A model generated the notes under the pieces. It saw nothing but the letters and a program-made list of their open reading frames with translations, searched no databases and was not told the origin of the DNA. DNA of 64,000 nt, taken from Dugong dugon. Lineage: Eukaryota; Chordata; Mammalia; Sirenia; Dugongidae. Shown one piece after another: positions 54,650-64,000 of this stretch. Position 1 is the first letter of the stretch, and each line of letters begins with the position of its first letter. The DNA lies in contig CM057481.1 in assembly GCA_030035585.1 (NCBI GenBank), positions 56,739,128 to 56,803,127 of the forward strand, read 5' to 3'. The position numbers and the translations under genes were made by a program.

Positions 54650-55250
54650 TGGCATAATTGGAACGATAATTGATGTTTTTCTCCTGGTATTTCCCTGTGT
54701 CTTCATTCCACAAAGATAGCCAAGCCTGTCTATACTTGGTTGCATCAAGACTTCTGGTGGCGCAGAAAGTAGAAGTCAAACTAACTATTCCAAGTGAATT
54801 GGAGAAATAATACTAGAAGGGTACGTGTTGGGGGGAGGAGGAGGTGGCTGTGTGAGAATAACCAAAGTTCAAGGAGAGAGAGAGGAATATCCCCAGAAAA
54901 GAGAAGAAAAAGGAGGTCTGTGGGCAGGTGCCCAGAACAGGGCAATCCATATATGGTCCCTGGCAATCCCTAGAGTAGTAGCAAGAACACTGAGTAGATG
55001 GCTACATGGCTCCCCTGAGAAGGGTAGACCCAAGGCATCATGGTTTACAGCTTCAGCAAGGATTCCCATGTGGGGATGAAAGAAGAGAAACAGCAGCCTC
55101 AAGGCAACAGCATGAGTTTGGAAAAGAGGATTACTAGCTACAACCGTAATAGGCTAAAGAAGACTCAGTTTGCAACTAAGTTCTCTATATTCAATACATC
55201 TGGAAGCAAAAGGAAGCCTCAGTAATGATTACAGCAGGAAGTGGCTAAAT
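54650..55250. other. Unassigned DNA
   Basis: A G-rich patch near 54828-54850. Open frames at 54825-55079 (+) and in the opposite strand are short and without motif. Confidence 0.4.
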
Positions 55251-55254
55251 GCAT

Positions 55255-55640
55255 TAACCCCATTTCCTCTTCCTGGGCACACAGGGGGAGTTCCTTTCTT
55301 TGTGTTTCTTGCAGTTTTAAGTTGGGGTGTTGCAGCTAAGTCTGGCTGATGGATTATAGGCATAAGTGACGTACACAACTTCCTCTAAACCTCCTCAGCT
55401 GAGGTGCCAAGCTCTTTCTCTTCGCTCATTAGCTGGATGAATGCAGAGGATGTAACAGGAGACGCTGAGGTCTTAGAAAATGGTGGCACAAAAGCATGGG
55501 AGAACCCAGAATTCCTGAATTATGACATCGAAAGTCACCTGCAAAATACACAATCAGAACATGATATGAGTGAGAAATAAATTCGTATTATATTAAACCA
55601 CTAAAAATTAGATGTTTTTTATTAGAGTGGATAGCATTAA
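55255..55640 (+). mobile_element. Old LTR (MLT1-like)
   Basis: 'tcctgggcacacagggggag', 'gctggatgaatgcagaggat', 'gacatcgaaagtcacctgca', 'gtgagaaataaattcgtatt', 'attaaaccactaaaaattag' follow the order of a mammal-wide LTR with its poly(A) signal. Ends are diverged. Confidence 0.55.
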
Positions 55641-55644
55641 TTAC

Positions 55645-56205
55645 TCTAATTAATAAAATGCCTGGCAGGGAATTTTCGTAAACCCCAAAGGGTGGGAGAT
55701 ACAAAAAAGAACTAAACTAATTTAAGGGGAATAAAGAGCATAATATGACTCACATACCTGAGTATGTACATAGCTTCATTATTACAAAAATCGAATATAG
55801 TTTCCATGTAGCATTCTAAGCAACAGTAGGTAGTAGCAATTACAAAAGATGAGTATTTTACATCATGGGTCATTCTGATGACTAATTCAGGGAAGTCATA
55901 ATAGACTTCTCTCACTCAAGAACAATGTCAAGGTTGGAGAGGCTGTCTCCTAGCCATCTCACCATAAGAACATTACAGATTCATCAGACTGGCACCTGAA
56001 TTTTAACCACCTCGTGAACTTCTCTCTGCAAATATGAATGATGCTAATACCTGGAGTCCAAGTCCCTAGGACTTTTCAAGGAAAAGTTGTAAGAGGAACT
56101 CTTTCCACTGGAAATCCTAATCTGGAAGAATATAGCCTGCAGCTGCTGAGAGCCATCTCACCACCACTTTGGAGGTTGCCACTTAAGAATAAAGCTAATA
56201 CAGAA
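55645..56205. other. Unassigned AT-rich DNA
   Basis: No element recognised. A minus-strand 67-codon frame has no motif. Confidence 0.4.
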
Positions 56206-56211
56206 GAGAAG

Positions 56212-56775
56212 TGTAATGGTTAAGGTTGTGTGTCGACTTGTCTGGGCCGTGATTCTCAGTGGTTTGATAGTTACGATGTAGTTTGGCAGTTATGTACTGA
56301 TGTAATCACCTCCATGATGAGATCTGCTATGAGGAGCCAATTGTTGAAAGGCAGTTTCCTTGGGGGTATAGCCTCTATCCAATATATATGCACTTTCTGG
56401 CAAAGCTCACTGGCTTTTGTTCTGCTCTAGATCCTGCGTCACTCAGCTTGTCATCATCTGAATTCAGATTCTTAGGACTTGAGCCAGTTGCCTGCCATCT
56501 TACCTGCTGATCTTGGATCTGTCAGCCTCCACAGCCTGTGAACCAGCAGCCTGCCATCCGACTTGCCAATCTTAGGTTCGTCAGCCCCTGCCGCTATGTG
56601 AATCCGGAGAGGCCTTCAGCCTAATGTCTGACCCATAGACATGGGACTTGCCAGCCTCTACAACTGCACGAGCCATTTCTTGGATGTAAATCTCTCTGTA
56701 TCTACATATACATATATACATATACATAAACACGTTTCACTGGTTTTGTTCCACTAGAGAACCCAGCCTCAGACA
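56212..56775 (+). mobile_element. Solo LTR (ERVL/MLT2-like), second copy
   Basis: 564 bp from 'tgtaatggttaaggttgtgt' to 'aacccagcctcagaca', TG...CA ends, perfect 5-bp target duplication agaag (56207-56211 and 56776-56780). It shares 'gattctcagtg', 'cttgggg', 'gtaaatctctctgta' and the terminal 'ccagcct..agaca' with the LTR at 25552-26035. It is about 80 bp longer in the middle because 'gatctg/gccagcct'-type segments recur. Confidence 0.87.
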
Positions 56776-56780
56776 AGAAG

Positions 56781-57060
56781 TGAGCCAGAACAGGAGGAAA
56801 AAGGTGTTCATCATGATTGCCTTTGGTCATCTGGATCCAGCTCTATTTCACAAAAGCAAATAAATACCTTTTATGCTTCAGCCAATTTGAATTGGTTTTC
56901 TCACTTAGAACTTAAAGTGTCAAGTCTGATATCACAGCACCAAATTAAACTGTTAAGATCAGGGTCAGATACAGCGGTGGTATATTCAACCATCATTTAC
57001 TTTGGGCGGTCCACAACTGTCCCCCTCACTGACTTGCACCAGAGTTTAAAAACACTACCA
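56781..57060. other. Unassigned DNA
   Basis: Nothing recognised. Confidence 0.3.
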
Positions 57061-57065
57061 TTGTA

Positions 57066-57270
57066 GTTGGTCCCTGTGTGGTGCAAATGGTTAAGAGCTT
57101 GACTACTACTAGCAGAAAAGGTTGGCAATTCAAACTCACCTAGAGGCACCTTGGAAGAAAAACTGGTGATCTGCTTCTGAAAGGTCACAGCCTTGAAAAC
57201 CCTATGAAGCAGTTCTATTCTGCACACATAGGGTCACCATGAGCTGGAGCCGACTTGACAGCAATAAACC
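57066..57270 (+). mobile_element. AfroSINE, long form
   Basis: From 'gttggtccctgtgtggtgca' to 'agctggagccgacttgacag'. The middle module ('gatctgcttctgaaaggtca') is present. Confidence 0.9.
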
Positions 57271-57354
57271 ACAATTGTTGTACTTATTCTTAAGGGAATT
57301 CTCAAAAAGTCATGAGCTTTTTAACTTGAGTAAAAATTGCATTGATGCCTAGGA

Positions 57355-57462
57355 AGGTTGCAAAAATTATTAGAAATGCACATTGCTGAGCCCTATTCCA
57401 TAAATCAGCATTCTCAACAAGCACCCTAGGTTATTCTGGTACAGACAATCACACTTCAAGTT
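57355..57462 (+). mobile_element. Possible MER5-type fragment
   Basis: 'attagaaatgcacattgctg', 'agccctattccataaatcag' resembles MER5A interior. The end is diverged. Confidence 0.45.
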
Positions 57463-57469
57463 GGGTGGT

Positions 57470-57712
57470 AAGCAGATGGGAACTCAGGGTCTGGAATCAT
57501 ATAGAAATGGATTTTAAACTCTGCTTCTGCTGCCTATAATCTATACCTTGGGCAAATTATTTAATCTTTCTGGGTCTCAGCTTCCTAGCTGATAAATGAA
57601 GATAATAATACAATCATAGAGAGATTTACAAGATAATATTTGTAAAGCATTTAGCACAGAGCCTATCATACAGTAAGGCTCCGATAAATGGTAACTATCT
57701 GTAATTCACTTA
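57470..57712 (+). mobile_element. MIR SINE, near full length
   Basis: 'ggtctggaatcatatagaaa', 'ccttgggcaaattatttaat', 'cataacagtaaggc'-like end 'catacagtaaggctccgata'. Confidence 0.85.
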
Positions 57713-57714
57713 CA

Positions 57715-58195
57715 TGGATTAGCTTCTCAGATAAACTAATTATTACTAATTAAAATCTAGCAGCATATAAAACCTTGTAGCAATAAAACAGGATATATAA
57801 GTTTTGATATGGAAAAGGGAAGCAGGCTTTACCCCTGAGCTTGACAAATGCTCTGGTGTACAAAGGACAGACAAAAAAGAAAAAGAAAAAGAAACTGCTT
57901 ACCTTACCTTATTATCTTACCTAAAACCATTTAGGACATTAAGTTTGTAAATATAGTTTCAGTTCCCACGCTGAAAATCTTTCCACATTAAATAACAATG
58001 GCCTAAATACAGAAGTGGGTAAGGCAAAGGAGCTGGCACAGCATCACAACATATTTTGCAGCTTCTGTAACAGGTGTAACTACACAAGGGAGGATGTTAA
58101 GGTGAAAGTTGTAGAGGGAAAAAAAAGGATACCTATACAAGATATAAACGTGTGTGGCATAGTGACATAGAAGACAGGCCTTGAAGGAAGGCCGT
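57715..58195. other. Unassigned AT-rich DNA
   Basis: Nothing recognised. Confidence 0.4.
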
Positions 58196-58199
58196 CATA

Positions 58200-58405
58200 G
58201 GTTAAATCACAGAGGCCCATTTTATTAAATGATCTAAGATCTTAGCTTCTTAGCCTCAGTTTTCGACTATATAAATTGAAGAGTCTGAAGCTGATCTTGC
58301 TGGGTTGTGTTGAGGACTCAAGGAAGTGACTGATGTAAGATGTTTAATAGAATGGATGACATCTGATCAATGCTCAAAAAAGTAGCCATTATTATTATTT
58401 ATTCT
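58200..58405 (+). mobile_element. MIR SINE
   Basis: 'cttagcttcttagcctcagt', 'gatcttgctgggttgtgttg', 'aatgctcaaaaaagtagcca' follow MIR with (att)n at the end. Confidence 0.65.
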
Positions 58406-58409
58406 ATTA

Positions 58410-58984
58410 TTGTTTTATTGAAGATCTTATTAAAAATACTGGCAAGATCATCATAAATTTGTTTACAAGAAAAACCCCCAAACATACAAATCATTTCATA
58501 TCTCTGCAAACATGACAGTGAGGAGATACTGAAAAGCAACCCAACCTATCCATGTCAACAGGTGGTAAAGAAAGAAGAAAAAAGAGAATGAAAATAAGTA
58601 CTTCTCCATCTAGACTTGTACTTTCTTATTTCCCGGCGAGGGCTTGGCTGACTTTTGCCCAGGCACACAGTAGAAGAACAAGAACCGCCAGCATCAGCCA
58701 AGGCTCTGATGTGAAGGGGTCTCCAATGGCAATCTCCAGAATCTGTTTTTTAATGATTTGCCTTTGCTGCCATAACAGTTGCAAAAAATGAATTCTATAA
58801 TTTTCTCGTTTTCCAAACTGCCCTGGGCTTTGACAGATAAAGCAGTGATTGAAGTCAATAGCTGAAGTGGGGATTTTAGTATGTTCTTAAAGGGTAATCG
58901 CTAGGCTTCTTCCTTCTTGGGGTGCATCTATTTTTAACCAATTTCTCAGCCTCTGAGTGTGGTAATTAAACAGAGAGACATACA
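58410..58984. other. Unassigned DNA upstream of the second L1
   Basis: Includes a 79-codon frame (58552-58791) without motif. This is the insertion flank of the L1. Its target duplication partner lies beyond the window. Confidence 0.4.
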
Positions 58985-58985
58985 A

Positions 58986-60408
58986 GGGAGGCGGGGCCAA
59001 GATGGCGGGGTAGTCAGATGCTTTCGGAGGACCCTCTTACAACAAAGACCCGAAAAAACAAGTGATTCGATTATAGATGGCAATTTGGGAGCCCTGAACA
59101 TCAAAGGCAGAGTTGAGGAACCGGACGGAGTGGCAGGAGGAGGGAGAGACGGTTTGGAAGCAGTGAGGAGTTGCCAGAACTGACCTGGAGAGAACCTGAG
59201 CCCTTCATACCTGATCAGCTCCTGCGTGAGCTGTGACGCAGGCAAGCAGCCATGCTCAGGAGGCGCGTTTTCCGCACCAGGAGAGACCCACCACCAGAGA
59301 GTCTACACGGCCACCCAGAACCAGTGAGAAGCAGCCCTCCACAAAAGATAAGTACTTGCATACGGCTTACCGTGTGGATCAAAAACACCCCTCTTGGGGA
59401 AAAACTTCTCTCCCATTTACTTCCCTGCTCCCTGCTATGCACTGGGTCCTGGACCGGCTTCAGCAATTGCCAGGACCCCTGGCCCAGAAGTAGGATCCAT
59501 CACATACCCAGAGCCATTCTCCCTGCCTTGGAGAGTGAACAAATTAATGGGAAAAAATAAACTGCCAGCTCCCATAAGCCAGGAACCCAGGGTAGGCACA
59601 GCTCCTTTGCCTACACACAGGCGTAAGGGATCCACGGACTTTGAGTGCCTTTCCCCCTGCATAGACTTGTGTGTCCCCATCTCAACAGAGTAGGCCCTTA
59701 TTACCGCAGTGCAACAGGGTATATACCTGAAGTCTAACTTCAAACATTTCAGCTGTGAAGTGGCAGGTTCTTGACATTTGACACTGCTCTGCCCATTAAG
59801 CAGGGTTGTCACCTACCCACATCAGAGGCCTGAGAACTGGTAGCTCCACCAACGCCACCTAGCCACCTGCGAGAGAGGCTCATGAATTAGAGGTGTCCCC
59901 CAGTCCTTACAGCCAACAGCATTAGGTGCTCATAGTCTGGCCGCAAAACTCACCCACCTACATGCTCTAGGGACAGGGAAACGCCTTCCTCCTGGACACT
60001 CGGGGGCAGACGTCAGCCCACTGCCTTGTTCAGAGTGTGTCCCCCTGCTGCAGCCAGATGCCTGTGCCTACACCAATCACCCATGCCTGTCTAGGGCTGT
60101 GAGTGACAGCCTACACCACACACATGGTAGCTATCAACCTGGGAACCTGAGTTAAATCCATACAGGAGGAGTGGACAGACTCCTGAGTTCACATATCTAG
60201 TAACAGATCTAACCACCCAGCGACAGGACATTAGAGCTTCAAAGTTTCCAATAATCAAACTAGCTCATACGAGCAGCCTATTTGGGCATATCAAAACAAA
60301 ACAAGAAGCTATGACACACTAAGCAAACATAAAATAAATAAATATAATAACTTATTGATGGCTCAGAGACAACAGTCAATATCAAATCACATAAAGAGGC
60401 AGTCCACG
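58986..60408 (+). promoter_or_regulatory. L1 5' UTR with YY1-like start
   Basis: The motif CCAAGATGGCGG at 58997-59008 fits a YY1 site, at the same place as in human L1, where YY1 sets accurate transcription start. The UTR is GC-richer than the flanks and has several CpGs near 59090-59280 ('gaggcgcgttttccgcacc'). It has no tandem units like those in the other L1. Overlapping open frames on both strands have no recognisable domains. Promoter function is inferred from position. Confidence 0.75.
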
Positions 60409-61332
60409 ATGGCTTCAGCAACCTCCCAAAATAAAGAATCTAGAAATTTTCCAGAAGAGGAAAATGTCTTGGAATTACCAGAGGCAGAATACAAAAGATT
60501 AATATATAGAACTCCTCAAGAAATTAGGAAGGAAATTAAGCAAAATGAAGAACACACAACAGAGGAAATTAAAAAAGATTAGAGAAGAGCATAATGACAA
60601 ATTTAACAGGCTGCAAGAATCCATAGAGAGACAACAAGCAGAAATACAGAAGATTAACAACAAAATTTCAGAATTAGACAACTCAATAGAAAGTCATAAG
60701 AATAGAACTGAGGCAATGGAAGTCAGAATTAGTGAGACTGAACATAAAGCACTTGACACCAACTTATTTGAGGAAAAATCAGATAAAAGAATTTAAAAAA
60801 ATGAAGACACCATAGAATTATGTGGGACTCTATCAAGAGGAATAACCTACGGGTGACTGCAGTACCAGTACGGGAGGGATAACAGAAAATACAGAGAGAA
60901 TTGTTGAAGATTTGTTGGCAGATAACTTCCCTGATATCGGGAAAGATGACAAGATATCTATCCAAGATGCTCATCAAACCCCACATAAGGTATCCCAAAA
61001 GAAAGTCACCAAGACGTATTATAATCAAACATGCCAAAACCAAAGATAAAGAGAGAATTTTAAGAGCAGCTAGGGATAAACAAAAAGTCATCTACAAACG
61101 AGAGTCAATAAGAATGAGCTAGGACTACTCAGCAGAAACCATGCAGGCAAGAAGGCAATGCGATGACATATATAAAGCCTTGAAGGAAGAAAACTGCCAG
61201 CCAAGAATTATATATCCAGCAAAACTGTCTCTCAAACATGATAGTGAAATTAGGGCATTTCCAGATAAACAGTTTAGGGAATTTGCAAAAACCAAACCAA
61301 AATTACAAGAAATACTAAAGGGAGTCCGCTAG
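60409..61332 (+). pseudogene. L1 ORF1 (RNA-binding protein), disrupted
   Basis: Start ATG at 60409 (MASATSQNKESRNFP), chosen over the in-frame ATG at 60355 because it aligns with the ORF1 start of the other L1. The coiled-coil region (about 60540-60800, LQESIERQQAEIQKINNKI) is reached after a frameshift near 60580, where the first frame ends with TAG. The C-terminal RNA-binding part, RRIIIKHAKTKDKERILRAA at about 61011, reads on through one TAG (61120-61122) to MQARRQCDDIYKALK and ends at TAG 61330-61332. A normal ORF1p has these same three parts in one frame. Confidence 0.9.
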
Positions 61333-61461
61333 TTAGAAAATCAGTAACATCAGATAAAAACTCAAGACTAGAACACACAACAGAGCAACCAGATATCAAC
61401 CCAGATAGGGAAGACACAAAAGTAAATAAACACTGAAACACTGAAAATAGGAAAACAGATC

Positions 61462-64000
61462 CATCCATATACTGTCTACAAGAGACACACCTTAGACTTC
61501 AAGACACAAACAAAAACTCAAAGGATGAAAAAAGATATATCAAGCAAACAACACTCAAAACAGAGCACGAGTGGCAATATTAATCCCTGACAAAATAGAC
61601 TTTAAAGTAAAATCCATCACAAAGGATAAGGAAGGACTCTATATAATGATTAAAGCGTCAATATAGCAGGAGGACATAACTATAATAAATATTTACACAC
61701 CCAACGACAGGGCTTAAAACTATATAAAACAAACCCTAACAGCACTGAAAACAGAGATAGATAGCTCCACAATAGTAGTAGGAGACGGCAGCACAACACT
61801 TGCAGTGAAGGACAGACATCCAGAAAGAAGCTCAACAAAGACACAGAAGAGCTAAATGCTACAATCAACCAGCCTGATCTCATAGCACGTACCGAACACT
61901 CCACCCAACGGCAGCCAAGTATACTTTCTTTTCCAAAGCACATGGAACATTCTCCAGAATAGACCCCATATTAGGCCATAAAGCAAGCCTTAACAAAATC
62001 TAAAGCATTGAAATATTACAAAGTATCTTTTCTGACCATAAAGCCATAAAAGTAGAAATCAACAACAGCAAAAGTAAGGAAAAAAAAAATCAAACACATG
62101 GAAACGGAACAACACCTTGCTCAAAAACTACTGGGTTATAGAAGAAATTAAGGATGGAATAAAGAAATTCATAGAATCAAACAAGAATGAAAACACATCC
62201 TACCAGAACCTTTGGGACACAGCAAAAGCAGTGCTCAGAGGTCAGTTTATAGCAATAAATGCACACATCCAAAAATAAGAAAGGTCTATAATCAAAATAT
62301 TAACTCTACAACTGGAACAAGCAGAAAGAGAACAGCAAAACAAGCCCTCAGGCACCAGAAGAAAGGAAATACTAAGAATTAGAGCAGAATTAAATGAAAT
62401 AGAGAATAGAAAAACAATTGAAAGAGTTAACAAGACCAAAAGCTGGTTCTTTGAAAAGATCAACAAAATTGATAAACCATTGGCCAAACTGACAAAAGAG
62501 AAACAGGAGAAGAAGTACATAACCCTAAGAAATGAGATGGGTGATATCACAACTGACCCAACCGAAATTAAAAGAATCATAACAGAATACTATGAAAACC
62601 TGTACTCCAACAAATTTGAAAACCTAGAGGAAATGGACAAATTTCTAGAAACTCACTACCTACCTAAACTAACACAAACAGAGGTAGAACAAATAAATAA
62701 ACCTGTAACAAAAGAAGAGAATTGAAAAGGTAATTAAAAAACTCCCAACAAAAAAAAGGCCTGGCCCAGATGGCTTCACTAGAGAATTCTAACAAACTTT
62801 CAGAGAAGAGTTAATACCACTAGTACTAAAGGTATTTCAGAGCATAGAAAAGGATGGAATACTCCCAAACTCGTTCTATGAAGCCAGCATAACCCTGATG
62901 CCAAAACCAGGTAAAGACACCACACAAAAAATAAAATTACAGACCAATATTCCTCATGAACCTTGATGCAAAAATCCTCAACAAAATTCCAGCCAATAGA
63001 GTTCAGCAACATATCAAAAAAATAATTCACCATGATCAAGTGGGATTTATATCAGATATGCAGGGATGATTCAACATTAGCAAAACAATCAATGTAATCA
63101 TCACATAAATAAAACAAAAGACAAAAACCACATGATCTTATCAATCGATACAGAAAAGGCATTTTACAAAGTCCAACACCCATGCATGATAAAAACTCTC
63201 AACAAAATAGGAATAGAAGGGAAATTCTTCAACATAATTAAGGGCATTTCTACAAAGCCAACAGCCAACATGATCCTAAATGGAGAAACTTCTAAAGCAT
63301 TCCCCTTGAGAAGGATGCCCTTTATCACCACTCTTATTCAACATTTTGCTGGTGGTCCTAGCCAGAGAAATTAGGCTAGAAAAATAAATAAAGGGTATCC
63401 AGATTGGTAGGGAAGAAGTCAAAGTATCTCTATTTGCAGATGATATGATTTTATACACAGAAAACCCCAAAGAATCCACAAGAAAACTACTGGAACTAAT
63501 AGGAGATTTCAGCAAAGTTTCAGGGTACAAGATAAACATACAAAAATCAGTTGGATTACTTTACACCAACAAAGAGAACCTCGAAGAGGAAATCACCAAA
63601 TCACTACCATTTACAATAGCCCCCAAGAAGATAAAATACTTAGGAATAAATCTAACCAGAAACAAAAGATCTATACAATAAAAACTACAAGACACTACTG
63701 CAAGAAACCAAAAGAGACCTGCATAAATGGAAAAACATACTTCATGGATAGGTAAACTCAACATTGTGAAAATATCAATTCTACCCAAAGCAGTTTACAG
63801 ATGCAATGCAATCCCGATCCAAATTCCACTGGCATTTTTTAATGAGATGGAGAAAAAAATCACCAACTTCATATGGAAAGGGAAGAGGCCTTGAATAAGT
63901 AAAGCATTACTCAAGAAGAAGAATGAAATGGGAGGCCTCATACTACCTGATTTTAGAACCTATTATTCCTCCACAGTAGTCAAAACAGCCTGGTAATGGT
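61462..64000 (+). pseudogene. L1 ORF2, start deleted, cut by window edge
   Basis: Sequence joins 'gaaaacagat' of the spacer directly to the endonuclease just before QETH (catalytic Glu codon at 61482-61484). Comparison with the other L1 shows that the spacer and the first 33 or so codons are missing (about 460 bp). Later parts are recognisable: [20 protein letters not shown] near 62200, [20 protein letters not shown] at 62537, [11 protein letters not shown] near 63141, FADD at 63433-63444, [12 protein letters not shown] near 63629. A 13-bp deletion at about 63306 removes the segment before 'ggatgccctttatcacc' and shifts the frame. Not functional. Confidence 0.92.

Larger units (their letters stand above)
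58986..64000 (+). mobile_element. Second L1, 5' part, cut by window edge
   Basis: Starts with the L1-type 5' terminus 'gggaggcggggccaagatgg'. It then has a 1.4-kb 5' UTR, ORF1 (60409-61332), and most of ORF2 to the window end. ORF sequences are clearly homologous to the L1 at 22622-31671, but the two 5' UTRs only match over the last 120 bp before ORF1. Frames are broken, so this copy is also dead. The 3' end is not in the window. Confidence 0.93.

Noticed and set aside
59233-59693. Overlapping frames of 86-102 codons in the second L1 5' UTR (ORF0-like)
   Set aside because: L1 ORF0 of primates is antisense and lineage-specific. These sense frames share nothing visible with it and overlap one another.

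Overview
This window looks like non-genic nuclear DNA of an afrotherian mammal, most likely an elephant (Loxodonta/Elephas) or another paenungulate such as manatee or hyrax. The diagnosis rests on repeats. There are about 20 AfroSINE copies, several of them the short form that lacks about 45 bp in the middle. There are RTE retrotransposons that share the AfroSINE 3' tail, and L1 elements with one characteristic 3' UTR. I found no exon of a host protein-coding gene, no canonical tRNA or rRNA gene, and nothing bacterial. Every long open frame with recognisable protein similarity is a decayed retrotransposon frame.

Layout. 1-22.5 kb is an old repeat landscape: fragments of L1M, L2, MIR, MER5-type DNA transposons, MaLR-type LTRs and AfroSINEs, separated by unassigned sequence. 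22.6-31.7 kb is one complete but dead L1 of about 9 kb on the + strand. Its 2.3-kb 5' UTR carries about ten degenerate C/T-rich units. It has a disrupted ORF1 with a solo LTR inside, a long (457 bp) inter-ORF spacer, a disrupted ORF2, and a 1-kb 3' UTR. It sits inside an older LTR whose two halves flank it. 32.7-36.3 kb is a nest of two RTE fragments and a MER5-type element broken twice by minus-strand L1 3' ends. 36.3-58.9 kb is again old repeats and unassigned DNA, including an RTE reverse-transcriptase fragment (41.3-42.2 kb), an internally deleted RTE (44.6-45.1 kb), an AfroSINE split by an L1 tail (50.2-51.0 kb), an unassigned palindromic repeat in three copies (54.1-54.5 kb) and a second solo LTR of the same family (56.2-56.8 kb). 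58,986-64,000 is the 5' part of a second L1, cut by the window edge, with a completely different 5' UTR that starts with a YY1-like motif.

How the parts relate. The L1 copies supply the machinery that would have made the A-tailed insertions. The RTE copies share their 3' end with AfroSINEs, which fits mobilisation of the SINE by RTE. Nesting gives an order of events: old LTR, then L1 at 22.6-31.7 kb, then solo LTR inside its ORF1. Coordinates of old repeats are estimates by eye, usually good to 5-30 bp where a target-site duplication is given and worse otherwise. Family names come from recognised consensus features, not from a database search.
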